From assembly GCA_017463985.1 (NCBI GenBank), contig JAFUEH010000024.1, positions 1 to 64,000 of the forward strand: a DNA stretch of 64,000 nt, written 5' to 3'. The DNA comes from Eubacterium sp. GTDB lineage: Bacteria; Bacillota; Clostridia; Oscillospirales; Acutalibacteraceae. The notes beneath the pieces were generated by a model. The model saw only the letters and a list, made by a program, of their open reading frames with translations. It was not told where the DNA came from and made no database searches. Position numbers and translations under genes: made by a program. This document shows, piece after piece, positions 52,572 to 61,133 of the stretch. Each line of letters begins with the position of its first letter. Positions within the stretch are counted from its first letter, which is position 1.

Positions 52572-52955
52572 ATGACCAGAATAATATCAATCATAATGGC
52601 AATTATCATTATGCTGACGGCAGGAGTTAATACAGAGCTGATTGCCACAGCGAAATCAATGCAAACGATTACAGCTTCGGTAAAGGCAAAACGTTCTCCC
52701 CATACGAATAAAAAGAAAAAGAAGAAAAAGCACAAGCATAAGCACTATATGCCGAAAGGCAATATGGGAAAATGGTTCAAATCCAAAAAGGCAATGAAGA
52801 AATATGTAAGCAGCGTAATGGAAAAATACAACAGTCAGTACGAGAACGGTGAAATTACCTGGGATGAATATGTTAAGCGTTGTCCCTACAGTTACGAAGC
52901 GTGGTCGTGCTCCTGCGGTAAATGGACAGGCAATTTCAAATATCATAAGGGGTGA
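52572..52955 (+). CDS. Secreted Lys/His-rich protein of unknown function
   Basis: 127 aa from ATG 52572 (AAAGGGGG about 10 nt upstream). Signal peptide at residues 1-28. The mature part opens with a run of Lys and His (KKKKKKKHKHKHY, residues about 52-64), followed by a helical segment and a C-terminal Cys/Trp motif (WSCSCGKWTGN). Strongly basic. The poly-Lys/His stretch could bind nucleic acid, wall polymers or metals. The next gene starts 5 nt after its stop. Confidence 0.65.
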   Translation: MTRIISIIMAIIIMLTAGVNTELIATAKSMQTITASVKAKRSPHTNKKKKKKKHKHKHYMPKGNMGKWFKSKKAMKKYVSSVMEKYNSQYENGEITWDEYVKRCPYSYEAWSCSCGKWTGNFKYHKG

Positions 52956-52960
52956 TTGTT

Positions 52961-53224
52961 GTGACAACGCTTGAAAATCTGTACCACGGCAACATCAATC
53001 CGTGCGAGTCCGAAAAATTGCTTAACAATCCCGAATACCAAAAACTGATTTCACTCACAAGTCAGGCACAGGATAAGTTAGTTGAATCTTTGACTGACAA
53101 GCAAAAGAAACTGTTCGATAATTACGCCTCCAATGCAGAAGAACTCTCTGTTACAATAGAGGAAGAAGTTTTCAAATATGCCTTCTCACTGGCGATAAAA
53201 ATAATGAATGAAATACAAGGATAA
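52961..53224 (+). CDS. Small helical protein (DUF6809-like)
   Basis: 87 aa from GTG 52961, with AAGGGGTG 5-6 nt upstream; GTG 52952 lies within that ribosome site. The opening TTLENLYHGNINPCE and all-helical remainder resemble the DUF6809 group, often found in integrative elements of Firmicutes. No function known. Ended by a hairpin terminator. Confidence 0.65.
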   Translation: MTTLENLYHGNINPCESEKLLNNPEYQKLISLTSQAQDKLVESLTDKQKKLFDNYASNAEELSVTIEEEVFKYAFSLAIKIMNEIQG

Positions 53225-53230
53225 TTTAAT

Positions 53231-53260
53231 GCCCTCGGTCAGCCGAGGGCGTTGCTTTTT
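53231..53260 (+). terminator. Terminator
   Basis: GCCCTCGG-TCAG-CCGAGGGC (53231-53250) then GTTGCTTTTT. Confidence 0.8.
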
Positions 53261-53690
53261 CATAACTCATATACAAATTCTTAACACAGAACTATTAAAA
53301 CATGTTTTGAGATCTGTAAGCCGATTATGGCGGAGTTGCTCATTATTAAAGAAAATATCCGCAAAAAGTCTATGAAGCGTTTTTAGCCGTTTTTGAGGAT
53401 TTTTGAAAAATAAAAAGTGAGTGTTTTCAAGGGCTTCGGGATGGCGGTTTTTGCAAATCCTGTTTGTAGACGATAGAAATCTTTAAAACGACCGTTACCC
53501 CATCCGAAAAAAACTGAACGGATGAAAGTGGTTTAATACAATTTGTATAATTATTCTGTGAATATGCAAATGCAGCTCTTCCGCTATCTAAAAATTAGAT
53601 ACGGACAAGACATACTTGTCTTCCCGAAGAAGCTACCCTCAAAACGCTATTAATATCGGCACATAATAATACAGTTAGTAATCAAACTGC
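53261..53690. other. Gene-free AT-rich stretch
   Basis: No convincing reading frame. Only a small stem GACAAG-ACATA-CTTGTC (53608-53624) was noticed. Could hold a regulatory RNA, but nothing definite supports it. Confidence 0.4.
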
Positions 53691-53693
53691 TGT

Positions 53694-53722
53694 TTGCATT
53701 ATAAAGTCTGTTATGGTAAAAT
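53694..53722 (+). promoter_or_regulatory. Promoter of the methyltransferase-acetyltransferase pair
   Basis: TTGCAT (53694-53699), 17-bp spacer, TAAAAT (53717-53722) with TGG before it. Confidence 0.5.
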
Positions 53723-53750
53723 GGATTTATCAATTTTTGGCGGTGCTATT

Positions 53751-54347
53751 ATGACAAACGATGTTATATTACATTATGACAATTTGATAGACGAAAACAA
53801 TGACCCTGTAAATGACCCACAGCCATTGAAAGAATATATGGATAAATGGGATGGGCAGTTGTTCATTGATAAAATGCAGCTTGATAGTAATAAAACAGTT
53901 CTTGAAATCGGTGTTGGTACTGGCAGAATTGCCATCCGTGTTGCAGCATTATGCAAAGAGTTTATAGGTATTGACATCTCACCCAAAACAATTGTTAGAG
54001 CAAAGGAGCATTTGAGTGAGTATAATAATGTCAATTTGATTTGCGGCAATTTTAATGAGTTTGAGTTTAATGACAGTTTTGATGTTATTTATTCATCACT
54101 GACATTTATGCATATTGAGAATAAGCAGAGTACAATAAATAGAGTTTACAGTTTGCTGAATTCAGACGGTAGGTTTGTCCTTTCAATAGACAAGAATCAA
54201 GATAAGTATATTGATTTAGGAACACGAAAAATCGCAGTATATCCAGATAATCCAGAGAATACCGCAAGATATTTGAAAGCATCAGGCTTTACAACTATTG
54301 AAATGTTTGAAACAGAACTCGCATATATTTTTGTTTCCGAAAAGTGA
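53751..54347 (+). CDS. Class I SAM-dependent methyltransferase
   Basis: 198 aa from ATG 53751 (GGCGGTG upstream); the earlier ATG 53721 lies in the promoter -10. SAM motif VLEIGVGTGRIAIRVA near residue 50, acidic IGIDIS, then GNFNEFEFNDSFDVIYSSLTFMHI. Resembles small-molecule or antibiotic-modifying methyltransferases of mobile elements; substrate unknown. Followed after 12 nt by a GNAT gene. Confidence 0.85.
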   Translation: MTNDVILHYDNLIDENNDPVNDPQPLKEYMDKWDGQLFIDKMQLDSNKTVLEIGVGTGRIAIRVAALCKEFIGIDISPKTIVRAKEHLSEYNNVNLICGNFNEFEFNDSFDVIYSSLTFMHIENKQSTINRVYSLLNSDGRFVLSIDKNQDKYIDLGTRKIAVYPDNPENTARYLKASGFTTIEMFETELAYIFVSEK

Positions 54348-54359
54348 GAAGTGATTAAT

Positions 54360-54797
54360 ATGCTGGTAAGAGAAATAAAAGAAAACGAACTCAACGAGTT
54401 ATTAGAGTTATATATTCATTTGCATGAAACAGGTGTGCCGGAAGATAGCGAAACGCTGAAGGATACTTGGAAAACAATTATCAACGGCAAAAATCATCAT
54501 ATCATTGTCGCCGAAGAAAACGGTAAACTTGTTTCGTCCGTTGTGTGCGTGATTATACCTAACCTTACAAGAAACGTCAGACCGTATGCCTTTATCGAAA
54601 ATGTAGTTACGCATAGCGATTACAGAAAGCAGGGTTATGCAACGGCTTGCCTGAACTACGCAAGAGATATTGCAGAGCGTGAGAACTGCTATAAAATGAT
54701 GCTTCTCACAAGCGCAAAAACAGAAGATACGCTTAACTTTTACAAGAGAGCGGGATATAACTGTACGGACAAAACCGCATTTATTCAATGGTTATAA
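54360..54797 (+). CDS. GNAT family N-acetyltransferase
   Basis: 145 aa from ATG 54360. GNAT core: FIENVVTHSDYRKQGYATACLNYA contains the acetyl-CoA pyrophosphate-binding R/Q-x-x-G-x-A loop (RKQGYA), and the C-terminal NFYKRAGYN is also typical. Substrate unknown. Likely one transcription unit with the methyltransferase. Confidence 0.9.
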   Translation: MLVREIKENELNELLELYIHLHETGVPEDSETLKDTWKTIINGKNHHIIVAEENGKLVSSVVCVIIPNLTRNVRPYAFIENVVTHSDYRKQGYATACLNYARDIAERENCYKMMLLTSAKTEDTLNFYKRAGYNCTDKTAFIQWL

Positions 54798-54946
54798 TAT
54801 TCAAACCGAGGATTTCCTCGGCTATACTTTTATTTATCAACTCTACCAATGGTTGAATTTTGTTCAATAATCAGGTTATTGAGTTCGTGTTTTGTTTGCA
54901 TTATCATATAGGTGAAAGGCAAAACTAAATGTTATGAGGTGGCATA

Positions 54947-56062
54947 ATGAATATATATTTTAACGAAAACATTAAACGCTTACGCAAAGAGCGTGATTTA
55001 ACTCAGGAGGGTTTATCCGATTATCTCGGTGTTTCTTTTCAGGCTGTAAGCAAATGGGAACGCGGCGAAAGCTATCCGGATATAAAAATGCTTCCGGAAA
55101 TAGCGGCATTCTTTAATGTTACAATAGATGAATTACTTGGTACTGATAAAACTCGAAGAGAACAAAAAATCAAAGCTTATCTTGAAAAGTTTAATAAAAT
55201 GCAGCTCGGTGATGTATCGGATGTTCTGTTTGAATATGAAAAGGCAATAAGAGAATTCCCGAATGAAAGCTCTATCCTCATAAAATATATGGAACTGTTG
55301 CATATTGAAAAAGGCAGCGTGCCTGTTCAGAATTACAAACCGCTTTCGGATAAGCTCATTAATACCTACGAGAAAATCCAAAAATGCTGCACCGACGACG
55401 CCATCAGGATACGTGCAAAGCGCATTATGATTCAGCACCTTATGTGGCAGTATCAATGCCTCGGTTGGTTGGATGACGAGAAAAAGTTTGATGAAAAGTA
55501 TAAGAAGCAAGCTGAGAGTATATTCGAAACTCTGCCTTCACTGAGAGATTCGCGTGAATACCTTTTGCTTGATTTGGATTTTGACCGTGATTCGTTTGAC
55601 TACGATAAATGGCTTGAGAATCGTCGGAAAGCAATAGAAGAATTGTCGTATCTGCTTCAAAATGTTATAGTCGGTTACTGTTATTATAACGATGCGTTCA
55701 CTCCCAAATATAAAATTGAAGTCATCAATAATATGAACGGCATACTTCAAATGCTGGGCGAAGATAATAAAAATGCAATTCATATTATTTACAACTACGG
55801 TCATTTAGGATATCTATATGCTCAAATCGGTGACAATGAAAACGCGCTTAAAAATCTGCAAACGGCAGCTGAGCGTGCAGTAGAATTTGATAATCTCCCA
55901 GAGGATATCAGAATGACAGCTCTGTTCTATGAACAGGAAGAACGCTTCCGCAATATGACTATGCGTGAGCGTATGTATGAACTTATGACAAAGCATTATC
56001 CTCTCACCGATGAATTCAGAGCAACCCCAGAGTTCAAGGAAATAATAAAATCATTGAAATAA
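54947..56062 (+). CDS. XRE family regulator with C-terminal TPR-like domain
   Basis: 371 aa. HTH_3 domain at residues about 7-62 (LRKERDLTQEGLSDYLGVSFQAVSKWERGESYPDIKMLP). The rest is helical with TPR-like pairs (for example GHLGYLYAQIGDNENALKNLQTAAERA), as in many peptide- or ligand-responsive regulators. GAGGTGG before ATG 54947. Own terminator. May control the island's mobilisation or accessory genes. Confidence 0.88.
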   Translation: MNIYFNENIKRLRKERDLTQEGLSDYLGVSFQAVSKWERGESYPDIKMLPEIAAFFNVTIDELLGTDKTRREQKIKAYLEKFNKMQLGDVSDVLFEYEKAIREFPNESSILIKYMELLHIEKGSVPVQNYKPLSDKLINTYEKIQKCCTDDAIRIRAKRIMIQHLMWQYQCLGWLDDEKKFDEKYKKQAESIFETLPSLRDSREYLLLDLDFDRDSFDYDKWLENRRKAIEELSYLLQNVIVGYCYYNDAFTPKYKIEVINNMNGILQMLGEDNKNAIHIIYNYGHLGYLYAQIGDNENALKNLQTAAERAVEFDNLPEDIRMTALFYEQEERFRNMTMRERMYELMTKHYPLTDEFRATPEFKEIIKSLK

Positions 56063-56069
56063 AATGCAA

Positions 56070-56095
56070 AACCGCTCTGCGTAAGCAGGGCGGTT
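56070..56095 (+). terminator. Terminator of the regulator gene
   Basis: AACCGCTCTGC-GTAA-GCAGGGCGGTT (56070-56095) with one wobble; no long T-run. Confidence 0.6.
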
Positions 56096-56299
56096 AACAT
56101 TTCTAAACGATATAAAAATTGTAAATTATTTAAAAATCGCAGTCAATAAAAATCGTATTAGGCGGCTGCGGTTTTCCTTTTCTGTCCCAAAATTTGTACG
56201 GTAAATTGAAAACTATTGCAGCGGGATATGTGCGGTGTTATGATTAGCCTGGAACAAGTTCCGCCTACATATTTTTGAATTGCGAAAGGAGGTTTGCAA

Positions 56300-56704
56300 A
56301 TGAACTTCAGAGAACAAAAAGAGTTTTTAAAAGCCGGAAATTATTTCTTTATCCCTAACGATATTTTCTTTTACGGACTGACTCCGAAGGCGTTTGCTGT
56401 GCTTTGTTACCTTGCATATATCAGCGATGACACCGGCGAGTGTCATCCTTCCCGAAAAACTATAGGTGAGCATTGTCACATTAAGTACGGCGCTGTCGAT
56501 AAAGCGCTGAAAGAATTAGTCGAAAACGGGATGATTGAAATCGAACCGAGATATGAAAATAATCTGCAAACCTCAAGCGTTTATTCTCTATGCTATATAA
56601 GGGGAAAGAAAAAGCTGATATATAATCTTGTAGCAGATTTGAACGGAATTATTGAACAGAACAAAAGGCGCGGAACTAAGTATCTGGACGGTAAGTTGGA
56701 TTAG
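56300..56704 (+). CDS. Helix-turn-helix replication-initiator-like protein
   Basis: 134 aa from ATG 56300 (AAAGGAGG 8 nt upstream); the TTG at 56294 is too close. A winged-helix/HTH_36 domain at residues about 20-95: FIPNDIFFYGLTPKAFAVLCYLAYISDDTGECHPSRKTIGEHCHI. This is typical of small initiator or RepA-N-like proteins in mobilizable elements. No catalytic Rep motif is visible, so the replication role is inferred. Confidence 0.7.
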   Translation: MNFREQKEFLKAGNYFFIPNDIFFYGLTPKAFAVLCYLAYISDDTGECHPSRKTIGEHCHIKYGAVDKALKELVENGMIEIEPRYENNLQTSSVYSLCYIRGKKKLIYNLVADLNGIIEQNKRRGTKYLDGKLD

Positions 56705-56767
56705 TAAGAAACATACCAAAGCAGATGTTTACAGATGCTTTGGTTATGGCGAGTTTCGGCTTTGTAT

Positions 56768-56813
56768 TTCGCTCGCCCGAGGCAGCGAAACAAAGCCAAT
56801 GGGGCGCGCCCCA
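56768..56813. other. oriT-like palindromes upstream of mobC
   Basis: TTCGCT/AGCGAA (56768-56773/56784-56789) and a 14-bp GC-rich palindrome TGGGGCGCGCCCCA (56800-56813), 26 bp before the mobC start. Inverted repeats just ahead of mobC and relaxase genes are the usual oriT layout. Confidence 0.5.
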
Positions 56814-56839
56814 AACCCCGCTTTTTTAGGAGAACGATA

Positions 56840-57148
56840 ATGAACAGAAATCACATTATGACCTTCAGGGTTAACGATAAAGAAAAGCAGATTATTGAAG
56901 ATAAGGCATATACAAAGTATGATACCTTGGCTCCGTATCTTCGTGATGCAGCACTTGAAAAAGATATATTTGTCATCCCAGGACTGACGGGTATTGATGA
57001 CGAACTAAACGCTATCGGTAACAACCTTAATCAGTTAACCAAGCTCGCTAATATGGGTAAGATTACTTGTGTTGACCTGACTGAAACGAGAAAAGAGGTG
57101 GCTCGGATATGGCAATTGTTAAACTCCTTGTTGCAAAGTCTCCAATAA
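56840..57148 (+). CDS. mobC: MobC-type mobilisation protein
   Basis: 102 aa from ATG 56840 (AGGAG 8 nt upstream). Ribbon-helix-helix-like N-terminus (MTFRVNDKEKQIIEDKA), then the MobC segment GIDDELNAIGNNLNQLTKLAN. Accessory relaxosome protein that helps open oriT. Its last 40 nt overlap the relaxase gene. Confidence 0.85.
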   Translation: MNRNHIMTFRVNDKEKQIIEDKAYTKYDTLAPYLRDAALEKDIFVIPGLTGIDDELNAIGNNLNQLTKLANMGKITCVDLTETRKEVARIWQLLNSLLQSLQ

Positions 57149-58098
57149 ATAATGTTGTTAATTATGTAACACAAAAAGAGAAAACCGAAGACAAGTTAAT
57201 CAGCGGTCATAACTGTATGCCCGAAAGTGTCGTTGATGAGTTCGAAATGACAAAGCAGATGTTTAACAAACTTGGCGGCAGAACATATTATCATATGATT
57301 CAGTCCTTCGCATCCGATGATGACATCACTCCGGAGCAGGCGCACGAAATCGGTTTGCAGATGGCAGAGCATTGTTTCCCTGAGTATCAGGTGCTTGTAG
57401 TTACACATATTGACCGAGAGCATATGCATAATCATTTCGTTATCAATTCAGTAAATATGGTTGACGGAAAGAAGATGAACGTGGCTCCGCAGGATTTAAT
57501 TGCAATAAAAGATTATAGTAATTATCTTTGTGAGAAAAACGGTTTCAAAACTACTGAAGCGAAAACGGACAGAAACCGAATGCCTCAATGGAAGTTTGAA
57601 ATCAAAATAACTGCTCTGCGTATGATGAGCGAATCGCATTCAATGCTTGAGTTCATGGAGAAAATGCGTTTGCATGGCGTGACAGTTAAATACAATCCAG
57701 ACTATAAGTATATGACATATACAGATACAAACGGTCACAGGGTGCGCGATTCAAAACTGTTTGATGAACGGTTGCTGAAAGAAAACTTACAGACATATTT
57801 TGAACTCGGCGGTTGTGCATCTCCGCTTGCGGAAACGATAATGAATTATGAAACGCCAAAGTCAGGCGACTGCACAACGGGACTTGATAACTTAATCTTT
57901 GACGTGCTCGGTGCGCTGCCGACTCCTGAACCTGACTTTGACAATTACGAATACTATGACGTTGATGACAAAGACCTCGACATTTTAGTTTTGAAAATGC
58001 GCGCTCACGGTATCAGGATTACAAAGGCAGAGCTCAACAAAAAGATATCTTACAATATGCCCTATGACAGAGAACAGGAACAGGGATTAATATGGTAA
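57109..58098 (+). CDS. MOB_P/MobA-type relaxase
   Basis: 329 aa. Relaxase motif III His-rich metal site THIDREHMHNHFVINSVN (His100, His107, His109); the catalytic Tyr is probably Tyr19 in NVVNYVTQKEKT. Length is short for the family (often 400-600), with no primase or helicase domain, so a minimal nickase. Nicks oriT to start transfer with the help of MobC. Confidence 0.88.
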   Translation: MAIVKLLVAKSPINNVVNYVTQKEKTEDKLISGHNCMPESVVDEFEMTKQMFNKLGGRTYYHMIQSFASDDDITPEQAHEIGLQMAEHCFPEYQVLVVTHIDREHMHNHFVINSVNMVDGKKMNVAPQDLIAIKDYSNYLCEKNGFKTTEAKTDRNRMPQWKFEIKITALRMMSESHSMLEFMEKMRLHGVTVKYNPDYKYMTYTDTNGHRVRDSKLFDERLLKENLQTYFELGGCASPLAETIMNYETPKSGDCTTGLDNLIFDVLGALPTPEPDFDNYEYYDVDDKDLDILVLKMRAHGIRITKAELNKKISYNMPYDREQEQGLIW

Positions 58099-58155
58099 AA
58101 AATATATAACCCCTGGGTTAATGTATGGTTATAAACAATATGAAAGGACAGAATT

Positions 58156-58353
58156 ATGTTTACAAATTTTGATGAACTGCCGATTTCTTTATCGGTTGTA
58201 CAAGCGGCTGAAGTGCTCGGCGTTTCCGATGTCAGCCTGTATCATTTAATAAAAACGGATAAAACCTTTCCCGTAATTAATATCGGAAGGCGAATGACTG
58301 TGCCGAAGGAACAGCTGAAAGAATGGATTGAAAAGAATTGCAGAAGGCAGTAA
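58156..58353 (+). CDS. xis: Excisionase-like helix-turn-helix protein
   Basis: 65 aa. MerR/excisionase-type winged HTH (LSVVQAAEVLGVSDVSLYHLIKT, then FPVINIGRRMTVPKEQLKEWIEKN). Lies 76 nt before the integrase gene, the standard Xis-Int order. AAAGGA upstream. Confidence 0.88.
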   Translation: MFTNFDELPISLSVVQAAEVLGVSDVSLYHLIKTDKTFPVINIGRRMTVPKEQLKEWIEKNCRRQ

Positions 58354-58429
58354 TATTCTTTCGGTTTTTATCTGGATATTACAATGACCTTGTGGTATTG
58401 TGTGTTGCTGAAAGGAGATGAAAAATCTT

Positions 58430-59629
58430 ATGGCAAAAAGAAGCAACGGCGAAGGTACACTTCGCAAACGAAAGGATGGACGCTGGGAAGGACGCTTCAA
58501 CGCCGGCGTTGATGAAAACGGTAAGAAAATCGTAAAATATATTCTTGCCAAATCTCAAGCCGAGTGTAAAGAAAGACTGCGTGTCGCCATAGCCGAATAT
58601 AACGAACAGAAGGCAACGCTTGAACGATGCGATTTTCTTGACAATCCGAATCCTACGCTGAAACAGTGGTCGGAGATATGGCTTGAAAACTTTTGTAAGG
58701 TAGCTGTGCGCGGTGGTACTTATGAAAACTACAAGTTCTTCCTCCGTACTTACATTAACCCTTTGCTTGGCAACATTGAACTGAAAAGTCTGTCAACGGT
58801 GAACTGTCAGCAATTCTTAATGAAAATGTTCACCGAAGGCAGAATAAAAGAAAACAAGTCAAAAGGACTATCTGCAAGAACGGTCAGGGATATAAAAATA
58901 GCGCTTCACTCCTGCCTGCAGAAAGCCGTTGACGAAGAATTAATTGCCAGGAACCCGTGTAGCAAGGTAAAACTTCCCGAACCAGAACCAAAGGAAATGA
59001 AAACGCTTTCAGCGAATCATCTTGCAGTCTTCCTGAATGAAGCGAGAGAATCGGATTGCTATGAATTCTACTACCTGGTCATCTCAACGGGAATGAGGCG
59101 AGGCGAAATACTTGCGCTCGAATGGAATGATATTGACTTCAAAAACAAAACAATCTCTGTAAGCAAACAGTTACAGAGAACGCCGGATGGACTCAAGGTG
59201 TCGCCGCCAAAGACAAAATCATCCATCAGGAAAATCACCATCAGTGATGACTGTGTCAATCTGCTGAAGGTGTTGAGAGGGAGACAGCGACTCGACCAAA
59301 AACTGCTCTTCCCCTCACCGATAACGGACGGTTACAGAGACCCCGATGCAGTCACCAGGAAATTGCACCGAATGCTGAAACGGGCAGGATTGCCGGATAT
59401 CCGTTTCCACGACCTGCGGCACTCCTTCGCAACACTGTCGCTTGAACAAGGCATGGATATAAAAACAGTATCGCACATGCTCGGTCACACAGACGCAGGC
59501 TTCACAATGAATGCCTATATGCATGTGACCGATGCGATGCAGCAGAACGTTGCAGACACGATGAGCAATCTGATATCTGAAAAGGAAGCAGAAAAGCGAA
59601 AGAGCAATATCGTTAAGTTGAATGCTTAA
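58430..59629 (+). CDS. int: Tyrosine-type integrase
   Basis: 399 aa from ATG 58430; ATG 58418 touches the ribosome site AAAGGAG. AP2-like DNA-binding start (GEGTLRKRKDGRWEGRFNAG), SAM-like core-binding domain (about residues 75-180), then the catalytic domain with Arg223 (STGMRRGE), His327-x-x-Arg330 (HDLRHSF), His353 (GHTDAGFT) and nucleophile Tyr363 (NAYMH). All residues intact. Closest in build to Tn916/ICE-type integrases. It ends 28 nt before the right direct repeat. Confidence 0.95.
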   Translation: MAKRSNGEGTLRKRKDGRWEGRFNAGVDENGKKIVKYILAKSQAECKERLRVAIAEYNEQKATLERCDFLDNPNPTLKQWSEIWLENFCKVAVRGGTYENYKFFLRTYINPLLGNIELKSLSTVNCQQFLMKMFTEGRIKENKSKGLSARTVRDIKIALHSCLQKAVDEELIARNPCSKVKLPEPEPKEMKTLSANHLAVFLNEARESDCYEFYYLVISTGMRRGEILALEWNDIDFKNKTISVSKQLQRTPDGLKVSPPKTKSSIRKITISDDCVNLLKVLRGRQRLDQKLLFPSPITDGYRDPDAVTRKLHRMLKRAGLPDIRFHDLRHSFATLSLEQGMDIKTVSHMLGHTDAGFTMNAYMHVTDAMQQNVADTMSNLISEKEAEKRKSNIVKLNA

Positions 59630-59656
59630 AAATTTTAATAACCCATATTAAACAAG

Positions 59657-59703
59657 TTGATAAAAACAATAATAAAACCTCCGCCGTAAAAAGCGGAGGT
59701 TTA
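59657..59703 (+). repeat. Right direct repeat of the island, beside a terminator
   Basis: TTGATAAAAACAAT (59657-59670), then AAACCTCCG/CGGAGGTTT (59675-59683/59694-59702), the same arrangement as at 47655. Probable attR; also the terminator of the integrase gene. Confidence 0.5.
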
Positions 59704-59790
59704 TTACTAAATAACAGCTTTATTCCTTATCAAGAATATGCTAGGCGTTTGAAATAGGATTCAAGTTAGCTGTTGAATTGCTGAAAGAAT

Positions 59791-59816
59791 AGCCGGAGCT
59801 TGTTTATACTCCGGCT
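59791..59816. terminator. Hairpin in the gene-free stretch after the island
   Basis: AGCCGGAG/CTCCGGCT (59791-59798/59809-59816). The rest of 59704-59928 shows no gene. Confidence 0.4.
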
Positions 59817-59928
59817 ATAACTATTTATTCAGTTCTAATTATTTCAAAAACTGCTGTTTCAGATATTTCTTTGTTGAGATACATATTTTTTTGCATTTAC
59901 TGCTCTGTCAAGCCAAGTTATATATTCA

Positions 59929-60204
59929 TCAGGCGATATTGGCCTTCAAAACAAGAATATCATCAATTTCCGTTTCCCGAATTTTATCAAGATCCATTGA
60001 ATCATAAGCGAGAGCAAAAAGATTGCTCATTCCCTTGATTGCACGCCAATCCATTTCGTCTTTTGATGCTTCAATAAATTCACTTGAAAATTTGTTAACC
60101 GCTTCACCTATCTGTAATAAGTTTGTAGAAATAGAATCCTAATACAAAAAATCATTTATAAATGTATCATAATCAAAATCTATGCAATTAATATTTTTTA
60201 TTGT
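59929..60204 (-). pseudogene. hepT: Broken hepT (DUF86) gene
   Basis: Minus strand frame reads DFDYDTFINDFLY-stop-DSISTNLLQIGEAVNKFSSEF ... MDWRAIKGMSNLFALAYDSMDLDKI, clearly HepT. The N-terminal quarter is missing, an in-frame TAG (60139-60141) replaces a Gln codon, and the toxin motif Rx4HxY is degraded to SNLFALAY. No MntA nucleotidyltransferase partner was found nearby. Confidence 0.8.
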
Positions 60205-60893
60205 TCATTGTCATTTTCGGTGTTTTTATAAGTTGCTTTTATTTCAAATGCTTTATTGATTTTTTCAACAGTACCGCAGCTTGACGCAAGTGCAACAATA
60301 AAAAACGGAAGCAGGGCAACGAACGGTACACTATACGGAAATAAAAAGGCTATCAGCGTAACACAAATAATAACCGAAAGTAAATAGCACAGCGTTGGTT
60401 TTATATTGCCGAAAGCCAAAATAAACGAGTTTGAAATCAGTGCTTTAAAACTTTGTTCAATTTTAGTGAAAAGAGGAAAAAACCAATTCATAATCATGGT
60501 CAGCACAATATGGCAACCGGCACAGACAACCGCAGGAATAATCATCAATGAAAGCCGTTTTGACAGGTTAAAATAGAAAACGCAGGAAAAATCAATCAAG
60601 AAAAACATAATTAAGAAAAATAATCCGTAAACAGTGCTTTTTATAAATTCGTTTCTAAAATAAGCAAAATACTCGCGGATCGGATAAACTACCTTATCCT
60701 CGGCGTACTTGTTGCAAACTTGAATCAGAGCCTTATACGAGGCACCGAACGTTATAAGTGGCAGACAGGTAAGGGTGAATACGAGATTCAATAAGATAAA
60801 ATCGAAAAAATTATGAAAGATAAGCTGAAAATAGCCGCCGATGCCCCTTTTTTTGATATACGGGACAGTTTTGTCAAAATCATTCAGATTCAT
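60198..60893 (-). CDS. YesL/DUF624 family membrane protein
   Basis: 231 aa with five to six predicted helices. The DUF624 opening (NFFDFILLNLVFTLTCLPLITFGASYKAL) with TCLP-x-x-T-x-G is diagnostic. These proteins sit next to carbohydrate ABC transporters and may assist them. AAAGGAG 8 nt before the start. Divergent from the binding-protein gene across a 240-nt control region. Confidence 0.9.
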   Translation of the reverse strand: MNLNDFDKTVPYIKKRGIGGYFQLIFHNFFDFILLNLVFTLTCLPLITFGASYKALIQVCNKYAEDKVVYPIREYFAYFRNEFIKSTVYGLFFLIMFFLIDFSCVFYFNLSKRLSLMIIPAVVCAGCHIVLTMIMNWFFPLFTKIEQSFKALISNSFILAFGNIKPTLCYLLSVIICVTLIAFLFPYSVPFVALLPFFIVALASSCGTVEKINKAFEIKATYKNTENDNEQ

Positions 60894-60938
60894 AAAAGCA
60901 ACTCCTTTATTCTATATCGATTAATATATCTTAACTTA

Positions 60939-60961
60939 AACAGTTGGAAAAATCAACTGTT
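60939..60961. promoter_or_regulatory. Inverted repeat in the divergent control region
   Basis: AACAGTTG/CAACTGTT (60939-60946/60954-60961) with 7-nt loop. Could be an operator for the DUF624 gene or a hairpin in its leader. Confidence 0.35.
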
Positions 60962-61046
60962 ACGGGTCAACTATACAATATGCACAAAATCATTTAGAAC
61001 TGTTTGTTGTTTTTATACAAAATTGCGGAAATCATTAAAAAAAGGA

Positions 61047-61100
61047 TTGAAAACATAAAAGAGGTGTGATATAGTAAAGTTGTAATTGGAAACGTTTCCA
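61047..61100 (+). promoter_or_regulatory. Sugar operon promoter with LacI/CcpA-type operator
   Basis: TTGAAA (61047-61052), 17-bp spacer, TATAGT (61070-61075) with TGA extended -10. A perfect 14-bp palindrome TGGAAACGTTTCCA (61087-61100) lies just after the predicted start (about 61082), so a bound repressor would block transcription. It fits the cre/LacI operator pattern. Confidence 0.75.
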
Positions 61101-61133
61101 GTTTCAAAAAAACAATTTACAAAGGAGTAAAAA

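Larger units (their letters stand above)
47655..59670. mobile_element. Integrative mobilizable island carrying phage-derived toxin cassettes
   Basis: About 12 kb between two 14-bp direct repeats, with integrase and excisionase genes at the right end, relaxase and MobC genes beside an oriT-like palindrome, and a replication-initiator-like gene. No type IV secretion genes, so it would need a helper to transfer. The left third holds toxin-like and immunity-like cassettes and a tRNA-Arg fragment, which points to a composite origin. Island limits are inferred from the repeats. Confidence 0.6.

Noticed and set aside
56652..56840. Open frame across the oriT-like region
   Set aside because: It crosses the palindromes and the mobC ribosome site, and reads as low-complexity sequence with no family similarity.
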